DNA of 32,739 nucleotides from Chrysochromulina tobinii (Eukaryota; Haptophyta; Prymnesiales; Chrysochromulinaceae), in assembly GCA_001275005.1 (NCBI GenBank), contig JWZX01002525.1, positions 1 to 32,739 on the forward strand, given 5' to 3'. A model generated the notes under the pieces. That model saw only the letters and a program-made list of their open reading frames with translations. It was not told where the DNA came from and did no database searches. Of this stretch, positions 7,452 through 16,947 are shown piece by piece. A program made the position numbers and the translations under genes. The first letter of the stretch is position 1. Each line of letters opens with the position of its first letter.

Positions 7452-8603
7452 TCAGCTCGCTCCAGCAACGCTGAGCGTGCCCGGCAGACGTTGTTCAAAG
7501 GCATTACTAGAAGGCCACCATCGGTCGGAGAGGGAGTAGGGAGACTTTCTTTTGACACAGTCTGGGTGCGTGAGGACGAAACCCATCGCGACGTGCCTCA
7601 CATAGTTGGGCCTTAGCGTTTCGAGGCGCGTGCATTCCGTCTCCATACCTTCGTACACCGATAGATCGGGACCCGCGAGCACCTTGATGCTCGGATGGCA
7701 TCTGCCAGCCTTGGTGGCAAAGCCCGCATTTTTGCGCATGGCGGCGCTCCTACTCATCTCCCAGCTCTTCAGGGCGCACTGGCGCGCAATATCGACGAGT
7801 CCAAAGTTATCCAGGTCAATAATGATCAGGTCCAGCCCAAACCGTGAGCGAACATGGCACGGATTGCAGGCGATTGAGCCGCCCGTGGAGCCGCGCTGGC
7901 ACAGTGCTTGCATTGTATCGTTGGCACTGTGTCGCGGGAAAGATGCACGGTGACCGTCGCCGAGTGACGCTGCAGCAGATGGACGCGGCATAAACGCCAA
8001 GTAATCCCAATAAAAGACCGCCCATCTCGACGAGTTGCTCTTGGGATGGACGATCGAAGCAGGGAGGCGCATACGGCAACCAACGAAGACGTCGGGCCGG
8101 GCGCGAAGCACCCACGCGTACTGGGAACCCCGCTTAGCTTCGGCGCGTTCGATCAGTTGCAGGCACCGGACGCATCGGAGCGCAAACAAACATGTGGCAG
8201 TGTGCGGATTTGGACCGATCGCATCCGCACAAAGAGACGTGTCGGAAAGCTGTTGCAATGGCACCGGCAACCAGCCCTTTGAACCGTCAGCGCGTTGCAG
8301 CACCTCATTGTCATTGGTTTCTTCCGCTGCCACGGGCTTCAAGACAGATATAATGGTCGCCATCTGATCAATCGTCGCCTCAGCTGGTATCCGATCAAAG
8401 CCGGCGCGCACGTAAATTTCGTGCTTGGTGTTGTTCGACTCTCGACTGAGCTGCCATTGGGACCAAGCGCGCGTGTAGACCAAAAAGGTGTCCGCATTGA
8501 TACTCTGCAGCACATTTCGTCGCAGCAAAGAGTGCACCTGCGGATAGATGAGCCCTCGCACCTCGCCGACCAGGCAAGCAGCTGTCAGGGCCGAATCACT
8601 CAT
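7452..8603 (-). CDS. Probable glycosyltransferase-like protein
   Basis: The frame encodes 383 residues. The opening (ALTAACLVGEVRGLIYPQVHSLLRRNVLQSINADTFLVYT) resembles the first beta-alpha unit of algal and plant glycosyltransferase-like proteins. YAWVLRARPDVFVG (near residue 165) is the R-x-R-P-D type motif common in these families. Later segments such as LDLIIIDLDNFGLVDIAR and VRHVAMGFVLTHPDCVKR support an alpha/beta enzyme. There is no signal peptide on this ATG. An in-frame stop lies about 60 nt upstream, and a CTTTCTCAGCAG acceptor-like site lies between them, so an upstream exon carrying a membrane anchor is plausible. Donor and acceptor substrates are unknown, and the family assignment is tentative. 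Confidence 0.65.
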   Translation of the reverse strand: MSDSALTAACLVGEVRGLIYPQVHSLLRRNVLQSINADTFLVYTRAWSQWQLSRESNNTKHEIYVRAGFDRIPAEATIDQMATIISVLKPVAAEETNDNEVLQRADGSKGWLPVPLQQLSDTSLCADAIGPNPHTATCLFALRCVRCLQLIERAEAKRGSQYAWVLRARPDVFVGCRMRLPASIVHPKSNSSRWAVFYWDYLAFMPRPSAAASLGDGHRASFPRHSANDTMQALCQRGSTGGSIACNPCHVRSRFGLDLIIIDLDNFGLVDIARQCALKSWEMSRSAAMRKNAGFATKAGRCHPSIKVLAGPDLSVYEGMETECTRLETLRPNYVRHVAMGFVLTHPDCVKRKSPYSLSDRWWPSSNAFEQRLPGTLSVAGAS

Positions 8604-9480
8604 TGCCGCCAGTTCGGGACACCGAGCGCCTGCTGAGAAAGCGACCGCAATCGCCTATTTTCGCCGCGATGTCGCGTTGCGGGTTCGAGACGGCACAGTA
8701 AAACCGGTACAGTACCGGTAGATTGCGTCAACAATCAATCGTCGATGCGGGTGCGGAGGGGTCTTGGGAGTCCAGTTCGATCCAGCCAGGCGGCTTAATC
8801 GCTTTTATGAGACGGGCCGGGCGGGTCCGCCTCCGCGTGGTGTTCCTCGCTTCCTCCTCGGTGTACAGGGCGGTTGCGGGTTGTTGCGGGCGGGAGGAAC
8901 TTGGACCCAAAGGGGTATGTGGGGAGGAATTCCGTTTCTGTGGGATCGTCCACACGACCGCCCTGTGCACGCTGATCGTGACTGATCCCCACAGCCTCAG
9001 ATTTTGAACTGAGTGAACAAAAGATTACAACGAAAATATAAAAGAGTACAAGAGTCAGCAAATGACTAAGCAATCGAATGGCAAGACAGCAGACACTCCG
9101 TGGCGTCGCATTGCAGTATGGTCATCTATGGCCATATCTCTCTTGCCTCAGACTCGATTGGACTGCCGACTACGCGATCTCTACAGAAGCAACGATGAGT
9201 TCTCTCGTGCCTCCGGAACGGGCTCCCTTGAACGGGCTCATGAGCTCTCTGTTCCGTCATGCTCATCCATCTGATCCAATATGTATGCTCTGCCAACCTA
9301 TGTGCTGCCGTCCATCGGCTGCACATCTGTCTACGCTCATTTGCGAGAAAACCGTATGGAAAGGGATAGCGGACAGGAAGAGATGCAGGATGGATGGAAT
9401 ATGTTGCTATTGAGCCCAGCGGCGCAGCCTGCAACCGGATAGTTGCGGCGTCCTAGATATTGCAGCCTCGGAATCTTTCG
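8604..9480. other. Intergenic region, AT-richer, with a perfect 8-bp inverted repeat
   Basis: There is no convincing gene. 8703-8719 is ACCGGTAC-A-GTACCGGT, a perfect palindrome with a one-base centre. The same GTACCGGTAC word occurs near 5851. Frames at 9062-9413 are short and lack coding bias. An upstream exon of the glycosyltransferase-like gene could lie here, but I cannot identify it. Confidence 0.5.
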
Positions 9481-10266
9481 CTAGATCTTGCAGCCTATAA
9501 GCGCATGCATGCCGGAGATGAGGCACTTGAGTGGATCCATGGTGGGATCCCACGTGTCCGGCTCCTTGGCATCGATCTTGCGGCGCGCTTCAGCCTCCCG
9601 GTCGGCCTCTGCCTCGGCCTCGAGGTCGAGCTCGGTACTTGGCCGGCGCACGGTACGCCCCAGCCGGGCGGCCTGCGTAAAGCCCTTGCACTCGTCCAGT
9701 TGCGAGAGACACGAAGGCTTTGATTCAGTACCGGGTGAGTCCTGCGATGAAGACAGCAGTTTCGTGGTGTTTGGCGACATATCTCGTGCATCGTCGTCGA
9801 AATCAAAGCTACGAAAGACGGGCGCCGCCTGCTCCGCCAATGCTGGCCGCCTTGGTCTTGCGTGCGTGCTGGCGAGATTGGCGAGGTTGGCTGCCACTGC
9901 CGCTCGCGACTTCTTGTCGGCGTGAATCGGTGTGAGTTCCTGTTTGGCGTGCTTGATTTTGGAGGGCTGTGTAGCCTGAAGGAGGCGCTCGAGCTCGGCG
10001 GTGCGGCTTCGACCGGCAAAGGGCGAGGGTCGATACGGTTTCGCCGAGCGCATTTGCTCGTTCCAAGAGTTCCAAGAGTCTAGAGAATCGAGGATTAGCT
10101 CAGAGCTTGTTGTGTCGACGGATGGGCAAGGTGAATTGCCAAGCAGCCCGGGCCTCGGAGTTTCGATGCGCGTTGGACAGTCGGACAGGGGGCTGAGACA
10201 GTTGGTTGTTGAGACTGTCTCATCCACGACAAGGCTCGAGCCTCTCTCGACGCAAGGAAAAAACAT
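9481..10266 (-). CDS. Unrecognised hydrophilic protein
   Basis: The frame encodes 261 residues from an ATG at 10266. I do not recognise it. It is Ser/Thr/Pro-rich and charged in the first half. A predicted helical AELERLLQATQPSKIKHAKQELTPIHADKKSRAAVAANLANLA stretch lies near residues 85-130, and a Glu/Ala-rich coiled-coil-like stretch (ELDLEAEAEADREAEARRKIDAKEPDTW) lies near the C-terminus. No signal peptide or membrane segment is seen. It lies on the same strand as, and 181 bp downstream of, the MFS transporter gene, with no evidence of a shared function. The long open frame and charged composition support it being real. Confidence 0.55.
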   Translation of the reverse strand: MFFPCVERGSSLVVDETVSTTNCLSPLSDCPTRIETPRPGLLGNSPCPSVDTTSSELILDSLDSWNSWNEQMRSAKPYRPSPFAGRSRTAELERLLQATQPSKIKHAKQELTPIHADKKSRAAVAANLANLASTHARPRRPALAEQAAPVFRSFDFDDDARDMSPNTTKLLSSSQDSPGTESKPSCLSQLDECKGFTQAARLGRTVRRPSTELDLEAEAEADREAEARRKIDAKEPDTWDPTMDPLKCLISGMHALIGCKI

Positions 10267-10447
10267 CGGAATTGAAAAGTGGGATTCATCGCGTCACGAA
10301 TTAGGAAGCTTCGAACGTTGTTTGACGATATTCATTCCCAAGTGTGGAATCTATCTGATTGCTCCCAAGTGGACGTACTGACACTTTGACATGAACTCTG
10401 CGACACAACACTCTCGGACACCTCGGGGGTCTGCCAACTCAGCGACC

Positions 10448-11728
10448 TCACTCCTTCTTCTTGGCCGCCTGCTCCTTGAGCATCTGGCGGTACATGCACA
10501 GCGGCATGGTGAGCGAGGAAATTGCTCCGAAGAGCGCCTGCGAGTACAGGATGGTCTTGAAATCGTTATTCTTCGCCAGGGCCGACGCCCACGGGTTCCA
10601 CAGCGCCGAAGCGGCGAAGCCCGAGGCGTCGAAGATATTGGTGAAGAGTGCGGTGCCCTTCTTGCCGCCGATCTGCATCGCAAACTCACCGGGCGGAATG
10701 TAGAAGGGGAGCGCGTATGCGAGGCCCCAGAGGACAGTGAGCGGCACCACCGCGAGCTGCGGCAGGACCGACGGTCCGAGACTGAGCACGAAGGGCACCA
10801 GCGCGCACAGCAGGAGCTCTACGAGCACCAGCAGCGCCTTGCTGGATTTCGTCAGCCTCTTGTAGTATTCGCCCACGCCGAGGAGGCCGATCACGGAACC
10901 TCCCTGCGCGACGCCGCCGAGCGTGGCTGCCATACCATGGTCAAATCCGTACGACGTGTGCAGCAGCTGCGGGAGGTAGTTCATGAAGAACTGCGTGTAC
11001 GTGAACGTGACCGTCTTTGGGATGAGCATGAGCCAAAAGTCGAGAGAAAGAAAGGCGCCGAGGATCGACACATCCGCGGCGGGTGGCTCCCCGGCCTTCT
11101 TGTCGCCGCTGGTGCCCGATTTGGGGTCGCTCGACTTCGGCGCCTCGACCGCTGGCGCGCTGGCCGCTACGAACTTGTACCCGCAAAAGAGCAGGAGCAG
11201 TGCCTGCAGCGGCAGCATCGGATATTGCACCGAGCGCCAGTGGAAGCCGGCTGTGAGGAGCTGACCGAAGAAGACGTTTCCGATCGTCGCGCCGAAGCGT
11301 GAGGCGGATGCAGTGAAGGCGAGCTGCGCCGATTTCTGCTTGTCGTCAGTGTAGACGGCTCCGATGACTTGAACGATTGCTCCCCAAGTGATCGTATAAG
11401 CGAACGAGTTGAGCCACCACGCGAGGCCGAAGATGTCGACGGATTGCGAGTAGATGGAGGCAAAGGTGGCGAAGATCCAGATGCTGAAGACGCTGATGAG
11501 CACGGGCCAGCCGCCGAGCCGGTCAGTGAACGCAGCGCCGAGCAGCTTGCCGGCGAGGCAGACGATCGAGACAAAGGACAGCTGCGCTCCGACCTTGTCC
11601 TCGAACTCAGCGCCCATCACGGCGTCGGCGAGGACGGAGGTCTTGATGGCCGGGATCATCACACGCCCCATCTGGTTGATCAGCACCGCGGAGAAGAGCA
11701 GCCATGAGGTTGCATCGAAGGCTGGCAT
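10448..11728 (-). CDS. Major facilitator superfamily transporter
   Basis: From MPAFDATSW the frame encodes 426 residues with about twelve hydrophobic segments in two halves. A hydrophilic central loop (VEAPKSSDPKSGTSGDKKAGEPPAAD, near residues 195-220) separates them, the usual MFS 6+6 layout. KLLGAAFTDRLGGWPVLI between helices 2 and 3 is the family's G-x-x-x-D-R-x-G-type signature. The tail is charged (EQAAKKKE). It should move a small solute across a membrane by facilitated or ion-coupled transport. It loosely resembles organophosphate/sugar-phosphate MFS members, but the substrate cannot be read from sequence. An in-frame ATG at 11830 would add 34 residues. That stretch lacks GC bias and looks like 5' UTR, so I prefer the inner start. 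The gene is divergent from the SHIPPO gene. Confidence 0.85.
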   Translation of the reverse strand: MPAFDATSWLLFSAVLINQMGRVMIPAIKTSVLADAVMGAEFEDKVGAQLSFVSIVCLAGKLLGAAFTDRLGGWPVLISVFSIWIFATFASIYSQSVDIFGLAWWLNSFAYTITWGAIVQVIGAVYTDDKQKSAQLAFTASASRFGATIGNVFFGQLLTAGFHWRSVQYPMLPLQALLLLFCGYKFVAASAPAVEAPKSSDPKSGTSGDKKAGEPPAADVSILGAFLSLDFWLMLIPKTVTFTYTQFFMNYLPQLLHTSYGFDHGMAATLGGVAQGGSVIGLLGVGEYYKRLTKSSKALLVLVELLLCALVPFVLSLGPSVLPQLAVVPLTVLWGLAYALPFYIPPGEFAMQIGGKKGTALFTNIFDASGFAASALWNPWASALAKNNDFKTILYSQALFGAISSLTMPLCMYRQMLKEQAAKKKE

Positions 11729-11990
11729 TCCCCGACGGTCTGTCTGTCGGGCACACCTAACGCTTAGGGAGATTGTGGATGCCGGAACTTGAACTGCTAC
11801 CTTCAACGGAAGACTATCAGATGAAACCATGAAACCAGGCTACCCCCCTTCTTTGGTGGAACATATCGCGTCGTGATGAACGCAAATATCTCCACGTGGA
11901 ATTCCCGTTGTGTTGGTTGCCCGTTCCGCCTGCCGGGGTTTCCTGAAGAGGGCGTCTTGTCTGCGTTGGCGCACCCAGCAGTTCCTCGGC
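11729..11990. promoter_or_regulatory. Divergent intergenic region between MFS and SHIPPO genes
   Basis: The 262 bp between the two start codons must hold both promoters. It is less GC-rich than the flanking genes. There is no TATA box at a convincing distance on either side. Confidence 0.4.
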
Positions 11991-13754
11991 ATGAGCGGCG
12001 CGATCACCGGGCGCGCGCCGCGCACGACCGGTTTCACGTCCTTCACCACGCCCGATGGTGTCGGGCCGGGCTCGTACGTCAAGCAAACTGACCGTGAGGT
12101 GCCAGTCCACGGCTTTGCGCCGTTCTCCTCGACGACTGAACGTGCGGGTGTCATTGCAAAGGGGTCCGAGAAGCTGCCTGGACCGGGCGCTTACACGACG
12201 ACTTTCGACAACACGCTTGGGCGAACCCCATTGCAGCCCAACGGCGTACCATCCGGCGCAGGCGCCTCATTTTCGAGCAAGGTAACTCGAATTCCCGGCG
12301 GGCTCAACACTTTGGCTTCGCAACCTGGCCCAGGGCAGTACGAGGTGGCGCCGGCTGCGCAGTTGTTTGAGCGCGTCGGTAAGCCATCGCTCGCTGGCGG
12401 CGCAGGCAGGCGCGCGACGCCGAAGCCAGTGCGTCAGGGCCCACCCTCCATCCCCGTAAGGGAGCAGAGCTTTGGCTACGAGGACGCTGGCACAGGCGAG
12501 CTCCGCATGCAGCAGCCGCCAGAGGGCGGGTACTCGGGCGTGAGCGGGCGCCGATCTGCCGGCCCTGGAGAGTACGAGCCGACCAAAGCGACCGCGCTCA
12601 TCAAGCCTGCGCCCATATGTCCCAATTTTGGCAACAGTCGCGTGCTGCGTGCCGTCTTTGCCGAGAGCTCTGATACGCCCGGGCCGGGCGCATACACCTC
12701 AGCAGAAGCTGACGGGCGCCGCGTGAAATCTTCGGCCAACTTCCTCTCGCGAACGCCGCTCGCATACCAGAAGCTGATCGATCCGGAGAAGCTCGTGCCC
12801 GGCCCCGGCTCGTACAGTGCGCCGCCGAGCATCGTGCCGAAGGCGGTGCCCGAGAACCTGCAAGCCTTCGGCTCGACGCAGAAGCGTCTCTCGTCCGACG
12901 CTCTGACGCCCTTTGAGCGGGCTCGGATGGCCCAGCCCGGCCCGGGCGCCTACGAGGAGCGACGCACCCTAGCCGGCGCCGTGGGCGCCACGCAGCCCGG
13001 CACATTGGCCCAGCCCCCCACCGCTGAGCGCGCTGGCCGCTCTGGGTTCAACTCGTCCACAGTGCGCTTCATCCCTCTTCAGAAGGGTGACAAGCCTGGA
13101 CCGGGGCAGTACGATGCCAACGATCAGCAGTCCTTCGTGGCTGCACTCGGTCGCAAGCCACACGGTCGAAATGGCGTCTTCGGCTCCACGACGCGCCGCT
13201 TCCATGCGCTCAAGCAAGACCCCGTGCCCGGCGCAGGCGCTTACAATCCGGTCACGCCGGGCGAAAACGAGGCCGAGCGCGATGAGGGGCCTTCGTCCGC
13301 GTTCGCGTCCGGGGTGCAGCGGTTCACGAAGAGCGCGCCGACGCGCGTCTCCTCCAAGACCGGGCGTGACAAGGATCCAGTGCCTCCGCCGTGGCAGTAC
13401 TACCCCCGCACAGACAACGCGTGGGAGGGGACCCATGTGCACCAGGGCGCGGCCTCTGCCAAGCAGAACCGTACGTTCCTCTCGACGGTGGAGCGATTCC
13501 CGGCGGGCGAGATGGGCGGCGGCACAAAAATCCCCACAGGCCCAGGGCCTGGCCAGTACGCGCCCAAGCATCCGCACGACGGCTTCCGCAAGCAGCAGAC
13601 GACTGCGATGTGCTTCGGCACCAAGGAAGGGCGCTTCGACGGGCCACGTGGCGTCTTCTCGGGCGTGGCGCCCACCCCTGGCCCCGGCCAGTACGAATCC
13701 GCGGAGATCTTCGACCCGCTGATCAAGCGCTCGTTCAACATCACGATCGGCTAG
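11991..13754 (+). CDS. SHIPPO/STPG-repeat flagellar protein (ODF3/CIMAP-like)
   Basis: The frame encodes 587 residues with about eleven Pro-Gly-rich repeats spaced 30-70 residues apart, typified by PGPGAY, PGPGQY, PGPGSY and AGPGEY (sperm-tail PG-rich repeat). Variant copies are PGAGAY and PPPWQY. Between repeats are FGS/FSS-x-x-x-R motifs (FGSTQKR, FGSTTRR, FLSTVERF) typical of the family. Relatives are microtubule inner or outer-dense-fibre-associated proteins of cilia and flagella, so an axonemal structural role is inferred and a flagellated cell is implied. ATG 11991 (MSGAITGRAPRTTGF) is the first in frame; upstream codons have no ATG. The protein ends with SFNITIG. It lies head-to-head with the MFS gene and is followed by GCP4, another microtubule gene. 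Confidence 0.9.
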   Translation: MSGAITGRAPRTTGFTSFTTPDGVGPGSYVKQTDREVPVHGFAPFSSTTERAGVIAKGSEKLPGPGAYTTTFDNTLGRTPLQPNGVPSGAGASFSSKVTRIPGGLNTLASQPGPGQYEVAPAAQLFERVGKPSLAGGAGRRATPKPVRQGPPSIPVREQSFGYEDAGTGELRMQQPPEGGYSGVSGRRSAGPGEYEPTKATALIKPAPICPNFGNSRVLRAVFAESSDTPGPGAYTSAEADGRRVKSSANFLSRTPLAYQKLIDPEKLVPGPGSYSAPPSIVPKAVPENLQAFGSTQKRLSSDALTPFERARMAQPGPGAYEERRTLAGAVGATQPGTLAQPPTAERAGRSGFNSSTVRFIPLQKGDKPGPGQYDANDQQSFVAALGRKPHGRNGVFGSTTRRFHALKQDPVPGAGAYNPVTPGENEAERDEGPSSAFASGVQRFTKSAPTRVSSKTGRDKDPVPPPWQYYPRTDNAWEGTHVHQGAASAKQNRTFLSTVERFPAGEMGGGTKIPTGPGPGQYAPKHPHDGFRKQQTTAMCFGTKEGRFDGPRGVFSGVAPTPGPGQYESAEIFDPLIKRSFNITIG

Positions 13755-14448
13755 GCTCACGCGGAGGGACTGCTGCGCCGTTGCGAGTCCTCCGAGATAT
13801 GCTCCGAGATATGCTCCGAGAGCGAGAGCCGAGCCTTGTCGACGCCAGTGGATATGGTTGCCGAGCGGAGCGCGTGGAGTCTGGAGACTCCCCCTATTGG
13901 GAGGCTTGCCCTCTCAAGAGGAGAGGGGCGGAGACTCGCGCGTGGGAAGTGAAGCGCCCGCCTCTGAGCTCTGTGGCCACGCAGATGGAAGCTGCGCTGT
14001 CATGTGATAGAGATTCATTCATTGGACTGGCGTGGGGACTGACAAGGGACGCCACGGTGAAGGTGAGGCGTTTTGAGGTGTGTCGGCTTCCATCGCCACT
14101 GGTGCAGGCACTTTGTAGACACAACGCGGAACGCGTGGCGCGTTATTTTCTGCCCGCAATTTGCCCCCGCCCTCGCCCACGCCTCGTTTTTCGGACGCAC
14201 CATTGCAGATTGCACCCCGCGCCCCACTGCACTCTGCAGAATCGCTGCTCGTCCGACGGGGCGTCGACGGCGACGCTCAGGCGATGCGTCACGCGACCCG
14301 GCGCGGCGCGGGCGCGGGCGTCGCGTCGTTGCTCGTTAAGTTGCTCGTTCCTAAACACGATTGGCCTGTGTGGAAGACAAGTGTGAAGAGGGCTTGGGCG
14401 ACAATTCCTCAGGGTTCCGGCGGCCTCGTCCGGGCCCGACAGACGAAG
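13755..14448. other. Intergenic region upstream of GCP4
   Basis: There is no gene. A short tandem ATGCTCCGAGAT repeat lies at 13799-13825. The GCP4 frame is open upstream of its ATG, with another in-frame ATG at 14284, but that stretch lacks resemblance to GCP4. Confidence 0.5.
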
Positions 14449-16947
14449 ATGGTCCTCCAGCGCGAGGTGCTCTACAGCCTCCTCGGTTACACGGGCCGCG
14501 TGGTCGTCGAGGTGGCGCCCGGCCAGCTCGAGCTCGCCGCTGGCCTGCCGCTCGTCGATGCTTCCGAGCACGCGCTCGTCCGGCGGCTGCTCGTGCTCGG
14601 CGGCTGCTACTGCGTACTTGACGCCTTCGTGTCGTCGCAGCTTGTGAGCTGCGACGGCGGCGAAGACGGCCGTCAGGGCACACGCCGATCGCGCGGCGCG
14701 TACGTCGTCGCCTTCGCGCACGGCCTCGACGAGTGCCTTCAGCCGTACCGGGCGCGCGTGCTTGACCTGGAGCAGCAGCTTCTGCGCTCGCCCGCCCTCT
14801 CGCTTGCGGCGCTGCAGCTGGGCTTCGGCGAATTTGAGCTCACGCTGCCCGCACTGCGCCGGCTGCTCGAGGACGTCGAGCACCGACAGCTGCGCGGCGT
14901 CGCGCTCCTCGACTTTCTGCACGACGAGGTCGCCAGCTGCACGCACTCCTTACGTGACGCGTTGCGCGTGCTCGTGCGGCATGCGCAGCGCGTGCTGCGC
15001 TCGCAGCTGGCTGCGTGGCTGCTGCACGGCGAGTTGCTGCCCGGCGACGGCGACTTCTTCATCGAGCGTGCCAAGCCACCCGCCGCTCACGCCCACTCGG
15101 CTGCTGCTGCTGCCGCAGGCGAGGCGGGCGCTGCTGCTGCTGCAGCTGCGAACTGCCTCGAACGTTCGAATGCCAGCGGCGCCTCTCCTGGCGCCGGCGC
15201 TGCTGCAGCGGGCACATCGAACGCGGCCACGGACGATGACGGCGCGGTCGGTTGGAGCGCCTTCGAAGTGGCCGTGGCGCGCAAGCCTGCTTCGCTCCCG
15301 ATGCGCGTGGTGGAGCGCATCCTCTTCATCGGAAAAGCGGTTCGCGTGCTGCGTGCGTCCGAGCAGAAGCAGGCGGACGCGGCGCGGCTGGCGCTCGTGG
15401 CGCGCGACGCGAAGCGGCTCGCCGCTGCGGAGGCAGACGAGCTCGCACCGCCGCTCTCGCCCACCTCGCTACTCACGGCAAGGCTCAGCGCAACGTCGCC
15501 GCCGCGACTCTCGCTGCGCTCGCCGCCGCAGCAACTGTCGTCGGTGCCGAGCCCACGAAGCCCGGCGCTTCAACCCGAGGCGGCGGCGGCGGCGGGCGTG
15601 GGCGGCGTGGCGAGTGCGCGCGCCATGCTCGCGGCGGCTGAGGCGTCTCTTGAGGCGGCCGAGCTGCGGCAGCAGCAGGCGGCGGTCGCTGAGGTACATG
15701 CCGAGGCGGAGGGTCTCGCCGCCCTCAGGGCGCTCTCTCGAGGGCGTCGTCGCGGGCATACGGGCGGCGCCGTGGATGAGGGAGAGGGTCCGCCGTTGGA
15801 GGGCGGCGTCGAAGAGGTGGAGCAGCCTGCCGACGTCGACGGGCGGACGGGGCGCTTCGGCAGCGCCGTGTTGGGCAGCGCCCACGGTCTGCCGACGGGC
15901 TCGCGCGCGTCCGCCTTGATGCGTCGGGAGCTCGAGGCGGCCGCGCATGCGCTGCGACGGTTGCCCACGAGCGACGGCCTCGTGCAGCTCGCCCCTCTCG
16001 AGGCACTCCTCGCGCGCCTCCACCGTGTCGCGTCCTCCTCGCTCTGGCGCCATCTCACCATCGAAGGAGGCCTCCTTGACCTGCTGCGCGCGATGAATGG
16101 CTACTTTTTGCTCGCCAAGGGCAACGTCTGGCACACGCTGCTCGAGGAGCTGCGCCCTTCGATGGCCGAGCGCCCGAACGCTCACCTCGACCTGAGCGCA
16201 GCGCTGCTGCATGCGACCAGCGCTGAGCCGCCCGAGCCTCACTTGCACGGCCTGCGGCTCGTGCTCCTCCCGAGCGCTGTACCGGGCGCCTCGGCGTACG
16301 AATGCTGGCGAGGCCTGACGCTGACCCTCGCGGTGCCGTGGCCGTTGCAACTGCTGATGCACTCGGCGTCCATCGCGCGTTATTCGGAACTCTTCCGCTT
16401 CCTTCTCCTTGTCAAGCGCGTCCAGCTTGAACTCCAAGCGGCCTGGATCGAGCAGGCGCACTTTTCGCGCCTACCCGCTGAGCAGCGCGCGCTGCTGCTG
16501 CCGCTCTGGCGGCTGCGTGCTCACATGGCCTTCCTCATCGACAACCTGCAGTCCTACCTGATGGTGGACGTGCTCGAGGCGCAATGGCAGTCTTTCATGC
16601 GCGTCGCTGAGACGTGCGCCGACTTTGAGGCGCTCGCGGGCGCGCACGAGGCGTGCCTGAGCGCGCTGCACGCGCAGTGCTTTCTACAGGCCTCCTCCGT
16701 CGCCACCGCGCTGCACGAGATCTTTCAGCTCTGCCTCGCTCTCTGCCGCATGCTCTCGTACGCCGACCGGGGCACGCGCGCCGAGGCCGCCTACCGCTCG
16801 CAGTTTGCGACCGTCTCGCGCGAGTTCAGCCGGCAGTCGGCCTTCCTCTTCGCCTTCCTGTCCAACATGTCCTCGCCGCAGGCGTCGCCCCACCTCGCGC
16901 AGCTGTTGCTGCGGCTCAACTTCAACTCCTTCTGGCGCCCCGGGTGA
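14449..16947 (+). CDS. TUBGCP4: Gamma-tubulin complex component 4
   Basis: The frame encodes 832 residues. The start MVLQREVLYSLLGYTGRVV aligns with the GCP4 N-terminus (M-x-HELLLALxGYPG), so I chose 14449 over the in-frame ATG at 14284. The GRIP1 half includes GLDECLQPYRARVLDLEQQLL, SQLAAWLLHGELL, FFIERAKPP and LPMRVVERILFIGKAVRVL. The GRIP2 half, which contacts gamma-tubulin, includes MNGYFLLAKGNVWHTLLEELR, LTLAVPWPLQLL, FRFLLLVKRVQLELQAAW, WRLRAHMAFLIDNLQSYLMVDVLEAQW and a C-terminal FSRQSAFLFAFLSNMSS...LAQLLLRLNFNSFW. GCP4 is part of the gamma-tubulin ring complex that nucleates microtubules. It is longer than typical GCP4 (~650-680 residues) because of Ala/Ser/Pro-rich insertions near residues 205-265 and 320-500. 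No introns are needed. Confidence 0.95.
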   Translation: MVLQREVLYSLLGYTGRVVVEVAPGQLELAAGLPLVDASEHALVRRLLVLGGCYCVLDAFVSSQLVSCDGGEDGRQGTRRSRGAYVVAFAHGLDECLQPYRARVLDLEQQLLRSPALSLAALQLGFGEFELTLPALRRLLEDVEHRQLRGVALLDFLHDEVASCTHSLRDALRVLVRHAQRVLRSQLAAWLLHGELLPGDGDFFIERAKPPAAHAHSAAAAAAGEAGAAAAAAANCLERSNASGASPGAGAAAAGTSNAATDDDGAVGWSAFEVAVARKPASLPMRVVERILFIGKAVRVLRASEQKQADAARLALVARDAKRLAAAEADELAPPLSPTSLLTARLSATSPPRLSLRSPPQQLSSVPSPRSPALQPEAAAAAGVGGVASARAMLAAAEASLEAAELRQQQAAVAEVHAEAEGLAALRALSRGRRRGHTGGAVDEGEGPPLEGGVEEVEQPADVDGRTGRFGSAVLGSAHGLPTGSRASALMRRELEAAAHALRRLPTSDGLVQLAPLEALLARLHRVASSSLWRHLTIEGGLLDLLRAMNGYFLLAKGNVWHTLLEELRPSMAERPNAHLDLSAALLHATSAEPPEPHLHGLRLVLLPSAVPGASAYECWRGLTLTLAVPWPLQLLMHSASIARYSELFRFLLLVKRVQLELQAAWIEQAHFSRLPAEQRALLLPLWRLRAHMAFLIDNLQSYLMVDVLEAQWQSFMRVAETCADFEALAGAHEACLSALHAQCFLQASSVATALHEIFQLCLALCRMLSYADRGTRAEAAYRSQFATVSREFSRQSAFLFAFLSNMSSPQASPHLAQLLLRLNFNSFWRPG

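Noticed and set aside
8670-8700. tRNA T-arm-like GCGGGTTCGAGACGGC
   Set aside because: The stem does not pair properly and no D or anticodon arm can be found upstream.
8795-9073. Minus-strand frame starting with a signal-peptide-like hydrophobic stretch
   Set aside because: It has no ATG; the hydrophobic run is translated from AT-rich intergenic DNA and the rest shows no motif.
14284-14448. Longer GCP4 start at the in-frame ATG 14284
   Set aside because: GCP4 homologues begin at the residue corresponding to 14449, and the added stretch has no similarity to the family.
14143-14946. Long minus-strand frames opposite GCP4 and other large genes
   Set aside because: They are antisense shadows of GC-rich coding sequence, full of Arg/Ala with no domains.
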